Shown one piece after another: positions 17,340 through 27,247 of a DNA stretch of 64,000 bases. Every line of letters begins with the position of its first letter. Position 1 is the first letter of the stretch. The DNA is from UBA2705 sp963977125 (lineage in GTDB: Bacteria; Pseudomonadota; Alphaproteobacteria; Micavibrionales; Micavibrionaceae), in NCBI GenBank assembly GCA_963977125.1, contig CAXBNJ010000002.1:434001-498000 (forward strand). The letters run 5' to 3'. The translations under genes and the position numbers were made by a program. The notes beneath the pieces were generated by a model. The model saw only the letters and a program-made list of their open reading frames with translations. It did no database searches and had not been told where the DNA came from.

Positions 17340-18331
17340 TTGACAAGCTCCTTCAGGTCAATCTTGCGCTTAACCTTTTCGCTACAGGCAATCATATAAT
17401 CTTGAGCGATACTGGCCGCCACTTCGGTTGTGACATCCACGCGCGGCATAATTTGAGCGAGGAAAGGCTGCCTAGTGACCGAAAACAAATCGGTTACATG
17501 CCCTTTATTGATTAAGGGCTGTAAAACAGAGGGCGGATCAGCGACGTAAATCCGTTTTTTAGTGAATAACGCTTCGCTAATAATGGAGCCTGAATCCCCC
17601 GCTATAACTAAATGATCTGCTTTAGCCAGTAAGCCATGATAAGGATTATAGCCCGCTATTTGCTTTGCGTATCTCTCGCCGATGATGCGTATATCCGTTT
17701 TCGTGCGCATCGCCGCTATTTCGATCTCCCGTTTTAACACTTTAAGATAAAAGGTACCTGTTCGCCGCGAGGGGCATAAATAAAAAGTGGTTTCTGGTGC
17801 ATAGCTCGCCATATCGACCATGGATTTAGCCACTATGTCCATGTGACTATAGGTTCCGCCCATAAGGACCCCGACAAGCGGCCCTTGTATATCTGGGTTT
17901 TTCTCTGAAAATACCTGACCCGCAGCCTTTAAATAATCGTCTGTTAGGTCATGAGAAACCTGCCCGCAAGGTTCTTGAACGCGCTGCTCGGAATAGTCCT
18001 CATTATAGCGCCCCTCTGAAAGCGTTATAGGCGCACTCACAAATTTTCGTATCAGCCCCATAGACGGGCCAATAACAATATCGGGGTTTCCAACAGATTC
18101 AATAAAACATTTAAGTTGCTCATGATAGCCGGAAACGTCATTAAACTTTGAAGCCAAGCTTCGCTCATCGACATAAATATAGTCTCCACCGACCATCTTT
18201 GCGACAGCGCGGCCCACACCTATGGCGCCCTTGCTGTCGCCGCGCCGTGGATCATCCTGCCCAATAAAGGCCATAACCAAAGGCTTAACGCCGTTATTAT
18301 ACGCAGATATTTGACCTTCTAAATCGGACAT
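17330..18331 (-). CDS. ELM1-like (DUF1022) protein, copy A
   Basis: A 333-residue paralogue of the gene directly downstream. They share KPLVMAFIGQDDPRRGDSKG, GPLVGVLMGG, the PSRRTG signature and NPYHGLLAKADHLVIAGDSG followed by SIISEALFTKKRIYV. The frame is open up to a TTG at 18379, but a near-consensus promoter (18378-18406) would begin transcription inside that extension, so ATG 18331 is preferred. The two genes overlap by 10 bp and form an operon. Divergence between the copies is substantial, so the duplication is not recent. Confidence 0.82.
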   Translation of the reverse strand: MSDLEGQISAYNNGVKPLVMAFIGQDDPRRGDSKGAIGVGRAVAKMVGGDYIYVDERSLASKFNDVSGYHEQLKCFIESVGNPDIVIGPSMGLIRKFVSAPITLSEGRYNEDYSEQRVQEPCGQVSHDLTDDYLKAAGQVFSEKNPDIQGPLVGVLMGGTYSHMDIVAKSMVDMASYAPETTFYLCPSRRTGTFYLKVLKREIEIAAMRTKTDIRIIGERYAKQIAGYNPYHGLLAKADHLVIAGDSGSIISEALFTKKRIYVADPPSVLQPLINKGHVTDLFSVTRQPFLAQIMPRVDVTTEVAASIAQDYMIACSEKVKRKIDLKELVKCL

Positions 18332-18377
18332 AATTGAACTTATATTTCTCTTTAATTTATGCGTAATGGAAAAAGGC

Positions 18378-18406
18378 AATTTAACAACAATGGGTATTTA
18401 TGTCAA
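18378..18406 (-). promoter_or_regulatory. Sigma-70-type promoter of the ELM1-like operon
   Basis: On the minus strand: perfect TTGACA (18401-18406), a 17-base spacer and TAAATT (18378-18383). Transcription would start near 18371, about 40 bases before ATG 18331. Confidence 0.65.
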
Positions 18407-18572
18407 GTCGGTTTAAGCCCCTTGGCCAAGCATATGAAAAATATAATCTTTTTTATTATTTGTGGCACATATTAATGTGTTTATGTTATTATTTAACGAT
18501 CTACGTAAATATCCAATTCTAGGTTTTACATAGATTTGGGGCTTTAATTTGTTGGTATTTCTATTGTTTGCC

Positions 18573-21335
18573 ATGGCGGTGAACAATTCTGGGGCGTTTA
18601 TTTTGGGCAGTTTAGGTAACACATTTCAAGTGAATAAGAAGGCCGTCGCGAAAGCGGTGTTGCTTCCTGGTGTCTTGCCTCGTCTAAAAGATCTGTTTAC
18701 ATCTCCACTTATTTTCTTGGCCTATGGCTATGCGTATCTGTTTTTCATGGTGAAATTACTGCCTGCTAGCCATCCCTATTTACAAAAAAAGAATTTTGGT
18801 AAATATGGTATTTTTCATGTTTTGGGCGCGGCTAGCGAAAAACTCGAATTTAATCTACAAAATATAGATCGCGTAATCGCCTATTTTGCAGTAATGGCAT
18901 CATTAGTTATTCTGATTATTTTAGGGCTCATGGCCCTTGCATTTGTTATTGTCGGGCAAGCATGGTCTCAATCTCCCTTTGTCACACCCAACCCTACAAA
19001 TGACGTCGCGTTAATGATGCTCGACGCGACATTTGGTATTCCTGATATTTTCTGTACAACCTCAGGCGCTGTTACGAATTGCTCAAAATTAATGGAAACC
19101 ACACCATCCCCCTTCCATGCCGCCATGCAAAATTCATTATTTGGCGTCTATAATTCATTGTTTTTAATTATAGCGGTCATCCTTTTATCAATTTATATTT
19201 TACATGCCATTTTTGACACCATTCAATCAGGTACGGCCTTTGGCCAGAAATTTAATTCTTTTTGGGGGCCTTTTAGACTGCTTATAGGCATTGGCTTATT
19301 GCTGCCTGTTAATTACGGTATGAATTCGGGGCAATATATTGTCCTTTACGCCGCAAAATTCGGCTCTGGCATGGCGACGAATGCATGGCATGACCTGACA
19401 GACAAGGCCGGCATACCGATTGGCGGCGTTGAGATCAGTGCGGCCTCTGGTTTGCGTAACTTACTCACCGAACCTTCTGTCCCAGACTATAATGCCTTAA
19501 TAGGCTTCATGCACATGGTCAAAGCTTGCGAATATTTTTATGAGCACGCTAATGATGGGCACCCAGAATTTGACAAAGATATCCAGCCCTATCAAATCTA
19601 TGGTGAGTCTTCAGCCAGTCTTGATAGCGGCCTAACCTTTTCTGATGCCCTGCTCAATTCTCAAAACGGCCCGATCAATATCCGATTTGGTCATAGGGCG
19701 CAACCTGACGCGTCGGGTAATATGCCGCCAAGCCCGTATCTAGGAAGCGTCGACCCCCTTTGCGGCGAAGTCACTATTGACGTCAACAATGCCACCATTC
19801 CAGGCGCGACAGCCGCCTATGAAGTGCATTATGCGATGATACAAGTATTATATAATATAGGCCCGATCAACGCCTATGCAGCACACGTAAATCACCTACA
19901 CGGGGCATATACACCTCTCGCTGGCGGCTGCCCTTCTGCCCCCGACTACTCTGGTCTTGTTAGTGGCTGCCAGACAGGGATTCCGCCAGATTACGCGGGG
20001 TATTACTATGACCCAGGCAACCCCATTCAACTTATTGCCGCCTCGACAGCCACATCAGCTTTGACCGAGCTGAGTAACGCTAATGAGCTTATTTACTCTA
20101 CGGCCTTGCGCGATCGCGGTTGGGCGGGCGCTGGCCTGTGGTATGGCCGCGTCTCCGATCTAAACGGCACCATGATGGAAGCTGTGGGCGCCGTCCCTTC
20201 CGCGACAATGTTACCAAAGATCGTGGGTGAGCTCTTTGACAAGAAGAAACAAAACGATAAAGACAGTACAGCTTCAGATTTGTTTGAGCCCGTTGATGGG
20301 GAAGGTAAGCCCATAAGTGTTGGGTCAGCTGGCGCGGGAGAAGAACGGTTACTACCAGTAATTAATGAAACTTACAAACGTATGCTCGCCCCTGATAGCG
20401 CACTTGCACAAAGCACCGTTTCAGACACCTCCGCTTTAAATATTATTGAAACCATACTCAATATGATTTTCGGTACGGCTGGCATATCTAATATGAACGA
20501 AAACAGTGATACCCATGCGTTATTTCAATTAACAGCTATTGGTAAGGGATTGATTGAAACCTCAATCCGTAACCTACTGAGCTCGACAATTGCGTCAGCT
20601 GGTGGCGGCTTTCTTTCACAAATGGATAGCCCCGCCGCAAAAGTCATGGGTAATGTCAGCTCCACCGCCGCTGGTTTCGCCAGCATGATCGGGCAAATCA
20701 CTCTATCAGCAGGCATTATCCTATATTATATTGTCCCTCTCATGCCGTTTATGTATTTCTTTTTTGCTTGCGGGCGTTGGGTCAAATCTGTTTTTGAAGC
20801 GCTTGTTGGCGTTCCGCTTTGGGCGCTTGCCCATATGAAGTATGAAGGCGAAGGTATTGGCGACATGGCGACCAGTGGCTATTACCTTATCTTTGAAATA
20901 TTTATTCGCCCGATATTAATCGTCTTTGGCCTGATTGCAGCCTTGAGTATTTTTGGCGCGATGGTTGCGGTTCTCAATGATATATGGTCCCTCGTCACAG
21001 CGAACCTATCTGGTTATGATTATGATGGCCCCGCTGGAGACATTGACAGCGCTCGTGGTCGTCTTGACCAGCTGTTCTTCACTATTTTTTACGTTATTGT
21101 CATTTATGTTATGGCACAGACCAGTTTTAAACTGATTGATATGATACCCAATCAAATTTTACGCTGGATGGGCAGTTCCACGTCAAGCTTTGGTGACATG
21201 ACAAGTGACCCAATTGAAGGCTTAACACAAACAGCAGCCATAACAGGTGCACAAATGATACCACAAGCAACGGGGGCCGCATCAAGAGGCGCCGCTGGAT
21301 TAGGTGGTGTCGCGGGTAAATTAGGCCGAGGATAA
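18573..21335 (+). CDS. DotA/TraY-family type IVB secretion membrane protein, paralogue 1
   Basis: About 920 residues. DotA is an inner-membrane channel component of Dot/Icm (type IVB) secretion; TraY is its IncI conjugation homologue. The layout fits: N-terminal hydrophobic segments, a helix near 110-135 (VILIILGLMALAFVIVG), two helices near 200-270 ending in GQYIVLYAAKFGSGMATNAW, and a long extracytoplasmic domain to about 680 that includes GWAGAGLWYGRV near 515. Then come PLMPFMYFFFACGRWVKSVF, GVPLWALAH, GYYLIFEIFIRPILIVFGL and, at the end, QILRWMGSSTSSFGDM. The frame opens at TTG 18549; ATG 18573 fits the N-termini of the paralogues better, though neither has a strong ribosome-binding site. 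First of four tandem paralogues. Confidence 0.88.
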   Translation: MAVNNSGAFILGSLGNTFQVNKKAVAKAVLLPGVLPRLKDLFTSPLIFLAYGYAYLFFMVKLLPASHPYLQKKNFGKYGIFHVLGAASEKLEFNLQNIDRVIAYFAVMASLVILIILGLMALAFVIVGQAWSQSPFVTPNPTNDVALMMLDATFGIPDIFCTTSGAVTNCSKLMETTPSPFHAAMQNSLFGVYNSLFLIIAVILLSIYILHAIFDTIQSGTAFGQKFNSFWGPFRLLIGIGLLLPVNYGMNSGQYIVLYAAKFGSGMATNAWHDLTDKAGIPIGGVEISAASGLRNLLTEPSVPDYNALIGFMHMVKACEYFYEHANDGHPEFDKDIQPYQIYGESSASLDSGLTFSDALLNSQNGPINIRFGHRAQPDASGNMPPSPYLGSVDPLCGEVTIDVNNATIPGATAAYEVHYAMIQVLYNIGPINAYAAHVNHLHGAYTPLAGGCPSAPDYSGLVSGCQTGIPPDYAGYYYDPGNPIQLIAASTATSALTELSNANELIYSTALRDRGWAGAGLWYGRVSDLNGTMMEAVGAVPSATMLPKIVGELFDKKKQNDKDSTASDLFEPVDGEGKPISVGSAGAGEERLLPVINETYKRMLAPDSALAQSTVSDTSALNIIETILNMIFGTAGISNMNENSDTHALFQLTAIGKGLIETSIRNLLSSTIASAGGGFLSQMDSPAAKVMGNVSSTAAGFASMIGQITLSAGIILYYIVPLMPFMYFFFACGRWVKSVFEALVGVPLWALAHMKYEGEGIGDMATSGYYLIFEIFIRPILIVFGLIAALSIFGAMVAVLNDIWSLVTANLSGYDYDGPAGDIDSARGRLDQLFFTIFYVIVIYVMAQTSFKLIDMIPNQILRWMGSSTSSFGDMTSDPIEGLTQTAAITGAQMIPQATGAASRGAAGLGGVAGKLGRG

Positions 21336-21395
21336 AAGCACACGGACAAAACAACAAGACGAATAATTAAACTGGATATAAAGAATATAGGTTAA

Positions 21396-24296
21396 ATGAA
21401 TAAAGCACTAACGACCCATATCACGGCAAAAAATGTTTTGGCATATATGTTATTGCCTCAACTTGGTCGACGGATTAAGAATCTGTCGATTAATACCCAG
21501 TGGATTGCTTTATTGTTGGTCAGCATATTTGAAGTGCTTCGCCTTCTGCCGGTCGGTCATGCTTATACATCGACGTCAAATATCCCCAACATAACCATTC
21601 GCGGGGTATTAACCTTAGCTGGGCAAAATTTAAAATTTGATTGGCGTCACACAGATCAGATCATAATCTATGGTGTTATCCTTTTAGGATTCATACTTTT
21701 AATTGCACAATTCGCTTTAATCGCTTTTGTTCTAACCACAAATGTCGCTCACGCACAATTTATGGGCTACTTTCAACCGCCCGCAGGCCTTGACCTAAGC
21801 AAAGATATTGCTTTTAGCATGATGGATCAGGTCTTTGGCGTACCGGGCCTTTATGGCACAGCTTATGACCCGGCTGTTACCGGCAGCATCCCGCCATTCA
21901 CACAGGCTTTGCAACTGACTTTTGCTTATTACAATAACGCAATATCCGTTGTCGCGGCTTTTTTGGTTGGTTATTTCTTGTTTGTTGTGCTTATCGAAAC
22001 TATCCAAGACGGCACACCATTCGGTAAACGTTTTGCCAGTGGTTATGTGCCTTTGCGCTTGATTATTGCGATGGCCTTTCTTGTCCCAACCTATCATGGC
22101 TACAGCACAGGCCAACACCTTGTTTTACATGTAGCCAAATGGGGCGGCTCATTCGCCACAAATTCATGGATCGCTTTCGCCGCGAAAGTCGAAAACCCAC
22201 TCGGTGAGGGTTCAGGTAGAATGCTGCCTGTCCCGCAATACCCTAATACGAATGCATTTAACGAGGCTCTTATTTTAGCACGCGTCTGTGCAGCTTATCA
22301 TCGCGTTCAATATAACAAGCAATATGAAGCCGATGGGCTTTACTTCACTGAGCCACTCTTATCAACGACATCTGGTGGCTCGATTCTGGTGGCTGGTAAT
22401 GGCCCTGATGCAGGAGGGCTGCCACGCCCCATTAATCTATTTATGATTTATGACGAAGTCTTAATGGATAATAAGCCAGTGATCATGGCGGACGTCCCCG
22501 CTCAACCGGTAACTTATTATACGAATCTTTCTGGCGGCGCGACGACGATAACGGATTACGACAGTTTACTGCAAGCAACCCAAAACAAGGTTCTTCGTTT
22601 AAGGTTTGGCCAAATCCACCCCGATATTAAAGGATTTATAAGAGCAGAAAACGATGGAGGGTTTTCTCCACCTGTTGTTGGTAGTATTGAACCAACCTGT
22701 GGAGAAATCATTATCCCCGCCACGCCCAATAGCGGTCTAGGCGTCCCAACAATGGCACAAGCCGCAGGGCAAGCTAAAATATTTAACCTTATTGGGCTTC
22801 AACTTGGTTGGTATAATGATATGGGCTTTGCCTATAGATTACTCGCCATTAAGGGCCTTATAGACGGCGTTAAAGGCTGCGACATTCCTGTCGGTTTCTC
22901 GGCTTCATGGCCGAAATGTAATGAATATCCACCTGCGCAATATTGGGCGGATATTTTCCAGCAATTAAACGGAACAATGAAAGCGCTGTATGCGTCAGCC
23001 GCGGTGGTCGCTCAAACAGAGATGCAAGAGAAACTCTCACTTAACAACGCCGGGAATATAGCCAATAATGAGCTTTTCACATATGGCTGGGCTGGCGCGG
23101 GCATGTGGTATAATCGTATCTCCGACACCTATAGTACATATACCAGTATATTCCAAGCACCTGTTGTTAAATCTTACCCCATGATCCTGAACGATGTTGC
23201 TAAGGCAAAACGGACACAACAGCCTAATGCTAAAGGTAAAGACCTTTTCACGCCAGAACTTCCTGATGGCGGCGTAATCCAGCTCGACAACCCTAATGAT
23301 CTCAAATATGCAGAACTGCTTGCTCATGTTATTTTCAGTTTAACCGCGGCCAATTCAAACGCCCAAGATCAGCGTGAAGACAACTCAAACTCTTTTGTCT
23401 CTTTTATTAATATTATCTTTGGCCTTGAGGGCATATTTAACCTACGTGAAAATGGTGATGTTCACCCTTTCGGGCAACTCGTCGCGGCAGGCAAAGGACT
23501 TATCGACAGCTCTATTGCCGCCTTTACAGGCACGATATTTGCCACGGGTATTTCAGGGTTTCTATCGGCTATAGGCTCAGAGAGTGGTTCTAAAATTGGT
23601 CAAATGGCTGCGGCCATGGCTTCTATGGCCTCAACTATCGGGCTAAGTGCAGGTATCATCATGTTCTACGTCATACCAATGACGCCCTTTATGTACTTCT
23701 TCTTAGCCGCAGGCCGTTGGGTTAAAAGTATTTTTGAGGCGATGATCGGTGTACCGCTTTGGGCGATGGCACATATACGCATTGATGGCACAGGACTTCC
23801 TGGCGTTGCGGGTAATGGGTATTTTCTTGTCTTTGAAATATTCTTAAGACCGGTTCTTACTTTATTCGGCCTGTTAGCTTCTATGGCGACATATGGCGCA
23901 CTTATGACCGTCTTTAACGATATATTTGATCTTGTCGTTGATAATCTAGGTAACAATGATATCGGGTCCACTCCCGATCCTGATTATATAGATGAGTTCC
24001 GTGGCACGGTTGATATGTTCTTCTATACCATTCTTTATGCGATTATCGCCTATATGATGGCGATGTCGTCCTTTAAGCTCATCGACTTAATCCCAGATAG
24101 CATATTGCGCTGGATGGGTGCTGGCGTGAAGAGCTTCGGCGATGAATCTGGTAACATCGCAGAAGGCCTGAATAGAACCATTTCTATTCAGGGCATGATG
24201 ACCGCACAAAAAGTTAGTGGTATAGCCGAAGGCGTCGGTGGTGCCGCAGGTAGTGGCGCGGGCGGTATCGCCAGAATGATGGGCAGAAAGCCTTAA
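21396..24296 (+). CDS. DotA/TraY-family type IVB secretion membrane protein, paralogue 2
   Basis: 966 residues with the same architecture as its neighbours. Helices flank GQHLVLHVAKWGGSFATNSW, an extracytoplasmic domain contains GWAGAGMWYNRISD near residue 563, and the C-terminal bundle shows PMTPFMYFFLAAGRWVKSIF, GVPLWAMAH, GYFLVFEIFLRPVLTLFGLL and SILRWMGAGVKSFGDE. The extracytoplasmic domain is the most divergent part between paralogues, while the C-terminal helices are strongly conserved. The tail is Gly/Ala-rich (GVGGAAGSGAGGIARMMG). AGG lies 5 bases before ATG; the gap to paralogue 1 is 60 bp, so one transcript is likely. Confidence 0.88.
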   Translation: MNKALTTHITAKNVLAYMLLPQLGRRIKNLSINTQWIALLLVSIFEVLRLLPVGHAYTSTSNIPNITIRGVLTLAGQNLKFDWRHTDQIIIYGVILLGFILLIAQFALIAFVLTTNVAHAQFMGYFQPPAGLDLSKDIAFSMMDQVFGVPGLYGTAYDPAVTGSIPPFTQALQLTFAYYNNAISVVAAFLVGYFLFVVLIETIQDGTPFGKRFASGYVPLRLIIAMAFLVPTYHGYSTGQHLVLHVAKWGGSFATNSWIAFAAKVENPLGEGSGRMLPVPQYPNTNAFNEALILARVCAAYHRVQYNKQYEADGLYFTEPLLSTTSGGSILVAGNGPDAGGLPRPINLFMIYDEVLMDNKPVIMADVPAQPVTYYTNLSGGATTITDYDSLLQATQNKVLRLRFGQIHPDIKGFIRAENDGGFSPPVVGSIEPTCGEIIIPATPNSGLGVPTMAQAAGQAKIFNLIGLQLGWYNDMGFAYRLLAIKGLIDGVKGCDIPVGFSASWPKCNEYPPAQYWADIFQQLNGTMKALYASAAVVAQTEMQEKLSLNNAGNIANNELFTYGWAGAGMWYNRISDTYSTYTSIFQAPVVKSYPMILNDVAKAKRTQQPNAKGKDLFTPELPDGGVIQLDNPNDLKYAELLAHVIFSLTAANSNAQDQREDNSNSFVSFINIIFGLEGIFNLRENGDVHPFGQLVAAGKGLIDSSIAAFTGTIFATGISGFLSAIGSESGSKIGQMAAAMASMASTIGLSAGIIMFYVIPMTPFMYFFLAAGRWVKSIFEAMIGVPLWAMAHIRIDGTGLPGVAGNGYFLVFEIFLRPVLTLFGLLASMATYGALMTVFNDIFDLVVDNLGNNDIGSTPDPDYIDEFRGTVDMFFYTILYAIIAYMMAMSSFKLIDLIPDSILRWMGAGVKSFGDESGNIAEGLNRTISIQGMMTAQKVSGIAEGVGGAAGSGAGGIARMMGRKP

Positions 24297-24337
24297 TAAC
24301 TGACAAAGTATGATGATGAAAAGCATAGGATATTAAT

Positions 24338-27193
24338 ATGATACGGCAGAAAATGAATACAGAGCCTAGCCAGAACAAAAGTAATCTTACTTCTGGCTCC
24401 GTCGTGAAATACATGGTTTTACCGCGTATTTTACCGCGCATTGCTGAGTTCATTAGCACAGGCTTTCAAACCTTGGCCTTTTTTATCGCCTGCGTATTTT
24501 CTACCGCGCGCCTTATTCCCAATGCACACCCTTATTTACGCCCTGCAAATATCGGTACATTCGGCATAATGTCTGTTATCACCGCCGCCGCACAAAACTT
24601 ACGTTTTCGTAAAGAGAACATAGACCAAATAATTATTTTCACAACGATCATAGCCGCCATAGTCTTGCTTGCCCTACAAGTCTTCAGCTTATTACTCGCC
24701 TTTATCATGCCATCTGCCATGGCGCAAATCGCCGCTATATTTAACCCCTATGCGGGAACTGGCATTGCTGCGGCCTCCGGGGGGGATGGTAGTTTTGACA
24801 TTGCTATGATTCTGCTGGATCGTGTTTTCGGTATACCGGGATTATTTAACAGCTGTGTAAGTACCGGCGTTCCATGTACAGGCATTAGCTCATCAGGCCT
24901 TAATAGTGCGACAGAGGTTCAAGCTGCTGGCGGTGTATTCCCTTGGCCCTTCCATGAAGGCCTGCACCAAATGTATTTATTCTATAGCTCAGCCTTGCTG
25001 GTCGTCGGTGTATTTATCTTTATCTATTTTATTATGGTTGTCGTGATTGAAACAGCACAGACAGGTACGCCATTTGGCCGCCGCTTTAACTCAGTTTGGG
25101 CCCCCATACGTATGGTCGTCGCCATTGGCCTGCTCATCCCTTTTGCGTTTGGTATGAACGCCGCGCAATATATTACATTATATGCCGCTAAATGGGGATC
25201 TGGCTTAGCCACTACAGCTTGGTTTAACTTTAATACAAGCCTGAGCCAGCTAACCTCACAAGATCTCGTCGGCACACCCAAAGCACAAAATGCTATGCAG
25301 CTTCTTGCTTTTGCCTCAATCTCCCGTGCTTGTATGTATAATGAAAGTAGAAATTTCAACTACCCAGCAGACGTTATTAGCGCTGCGGGTAACCGTTCAT
25401 TGTCCATGGATGGGTATCTTGTCAAAGTTGATCCTGTTCTTGCGAACAGCTTTAGACTCTTCGCCACCGCAAGTTATAGTGACGCTTTAAGCTTCTATGG
25501 TAACGGTAATGTTCTTATAAGAATAGGAGACAAGGACCCCTTTCATACTGATTCCACACTCGCACCGGCATATGCATTAGATAAAGGCATGGTTCATTCG
25601 GCTTGTGGGGAAATGGTTCTGCCAACGACATCCCTTACAGGAGCAGGCGCCACCTACATAAGTGACGCCTATTACACTTTAGCAAAAAAATTATTTGCAG
25701 GTAACCTTATACCAGACAACTTTGCTTCAACGACAGGTGGCCAAGATTGTAATTCCGTTGCCAATATTGGTGACTTAGGAGACTTATTAAATACATCCTC
25801 GGTCGCTTGGATGACTGCACGTATCAAGTCAGACGGGACGGCCTCTGCTGGCGTAGGTAATGCTGATTATTTCAACAGCGCGAGCACCAAAGCCGCCGCA
25901 CTGCAAAGCGTCACAGAAGTCGTGCAATGCATAATCAATAATGGGGCGGCCGCAGAAATTGCCAGTGGCAGTTTTGCTGTCCCACAAGACTTGTTATTGC
26001 GTGGTTGGGCCGGAGCAGGCATATGGTATAATAAAATAGCCGCACAAAATGGCTCACTAATAAGTGCCGCTAGCAGTCTACCAACCGTTGTGAAATACCC
26101 AATAACCATGGAACGAGTAGCGCGAGCCAAATTGCGGGTTGACCCCAACGTCAGCGCCAGCGATCTGTATAACCCACAAAGAAGCGGCGAACAAGCTTTG
26201 AGCTTACCAAGAGGCGACGGTGAGCTTGCTGCGGCCAAGGCTTATTACGAACTTTATAATTATTGGCTCAAAGATTCCAACCGTATAGGTAAAGCCAGTA
26301 CGTCTGGAAACTTTTTTGGCGAAATGTTAAGCGAATTATTTGGCCTTGATGGACTTTATTCAATTACAGACAATGCAGATGTGCACCCTCTCGCAAGGCT
26401 TGTGGGAGTCGGCAAAGGCTTGATTGACGCCACTATTCGTAACTTATCTGTGGGTACAGGCGCGCTATTTGGCGGCGTTATTGCGAGTTATTCCGATAAT
26501 GATGCAATAAAAATTGGTGGCCAGCTCGCTGACGTCGTCGCTGATGTCATGTTTAGTGTCGCGACCATTGGCCTCACAGCAGGGTTTGTTTTGTATTACG
26601 TTATTCCATTCTTGCCATTTATCTATTTCTTCTTTGCTGTCGGTAACTGGCTTAAGACAGTCTTTGAAGCTATGGTTGGCGTTCCACTCTGGGCTCTAGC
26701 ACATATTCGTATTGATGGTAATGGCCTGCCTGGTGACGCCGCTATGAATGGTTATTATTTGATTTTTGAAATCTTCTTACGACCAATCATGATTATATTC
26801 GGCTTGATTGCCGGCATAAGTGTGTTTGCCGCTATGGCTGCCGTTCTCCATGACATATGGGATATCGTCCTTGCCAATGTCGGCGGCACGGGCGCGACCG
26901 AACAAGCCACGATGATTGAATCCATTCGTGGGCCTGTCGATAAACTCTTCTATTTAGTCGTTTATACGATCATCCTTTATATGATGGCTGTATCGTCCTT
27001 TAAATTGGTTGAGCTTATTCCACAGCAAATCCTGCGTTGGATGGGCGCGAATGTTTCTTCATTCGTTGATCAATCACAAGATGCGGCTGGCGGACTTGTT
27101 CAATATGCCGCGATTGGTGGTGGACATATGTTTGGACAACTTACGGGCGGCACGAAAGACGCCATGTCAGGTATGAGGGCGCCCGGCAGTTAG
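24338..27193 (+). CDS. DotA/TraY-family type IVB secretion membrane protein, paralogue 3
   Basis: 951 residues. Shared blocks are AAQYITLYAAKWGSGLATTA, LLRGWAGAGIWYNKIA near residue 555, PFLPFIYFFFAVGNWLKTVF, GVPLWALAH, GYYLIFEIFLRPIMIIFGL and QILRWMGANVSSFVDQ. After the first transmembrane pair, an extracytoplasmic loop contains FNSCVSTGVPCTG, a possible disulphide pair also hinted at in paralogues 1 and 4. It begins 41 bp after paralogue 2, with AGGA upstream of ATG 24338; ATG 24353 is an alternative. It is closer to paralogue 4 than to 2 in the stretch before GWAGAG and in AxAYYELYxxWL. Confidence 0.88.
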   Translation: MIRQKMNTEPSQNKSNLTSGSVVKYMVLPRILPRIAEFISTGFQTLAFFIACVFSTARLIPNAHPYLRPANIGTFGIMSVITAAAQNLRFRKENIDQIIIFTTIIAAIVLLALQVFSLLLAFIMPSAMAQIAAIFNPYAGTGIAAASGGDGSFDIAMILLDRVFGIPGLFNSCVSTGVPCTGISSSGLNSATEVQAAGGVFPWPFHEGLHQMYLFYSSALLVVGVFIFIYFIMVVVIETAQTGTPFGRRFNSVWAPIRMVVAIGLLIPFAFGMNAAQYITLYAAKWGSGLATTAWFNFNTSLSQLTSQDLVGTPKAQNAMQLLAFASISRACMYNESRNFNYPADVISAAGNRSLSMDGYLVKVDPVLANSFRLFATASYSDALSFYGNGNVLIRIGDKDPFHTDSTLAPAYALDKGMVHSACGEMVLPTTSLTGAGATYISDAYYTLAKKLFAGNLIPDNFASTTGGQDCNSVANIGDLGDLLNTSSVAWMTARIKSDGTASAGVGNADYFNSASTKAAALQSVTEVVQCIINNGAAAEIASGSFAVPQDLLLRGWAGAGIWYNKIAAQNGSLISAASSLPTVVKYPITMERVARAKLRVDPNVSASDLYNPQRSGEQALSLPRGDGELAAAKAYYELYNYWLKDSNRIGKASTSGNFFGEMLSELFGLDGLYSITDNADVHPLARLVGVGKGLIDATIRNLSVGTGALFGGVIASYSDNDAIKIGGQLADVVADVMFSVATIGLTAGFVLYYVIPFLPFIYFFFAVGNWLKTVFEAMVGVPLWALAHIRIDGNGLPGDAAMNGYYLIFEIFLRPIMIIFGLIAGISVFAAMAAVLHDIWDIVLANVGGTGATEQATMIESIRGPVDKLFYLVVYTIILYMMAVSSFKLVELIPQQILRWMGANVSSFVDQSQDAAGGLVQYAAIGGGHMFGQLTGGTKDAMSGMRAPGS

Positions 27194-27247
27194 CAAGTAA
27201 AGATACATAATGTTAAAGACGAGAAAACAGATAAGAGCTAAGTATTT

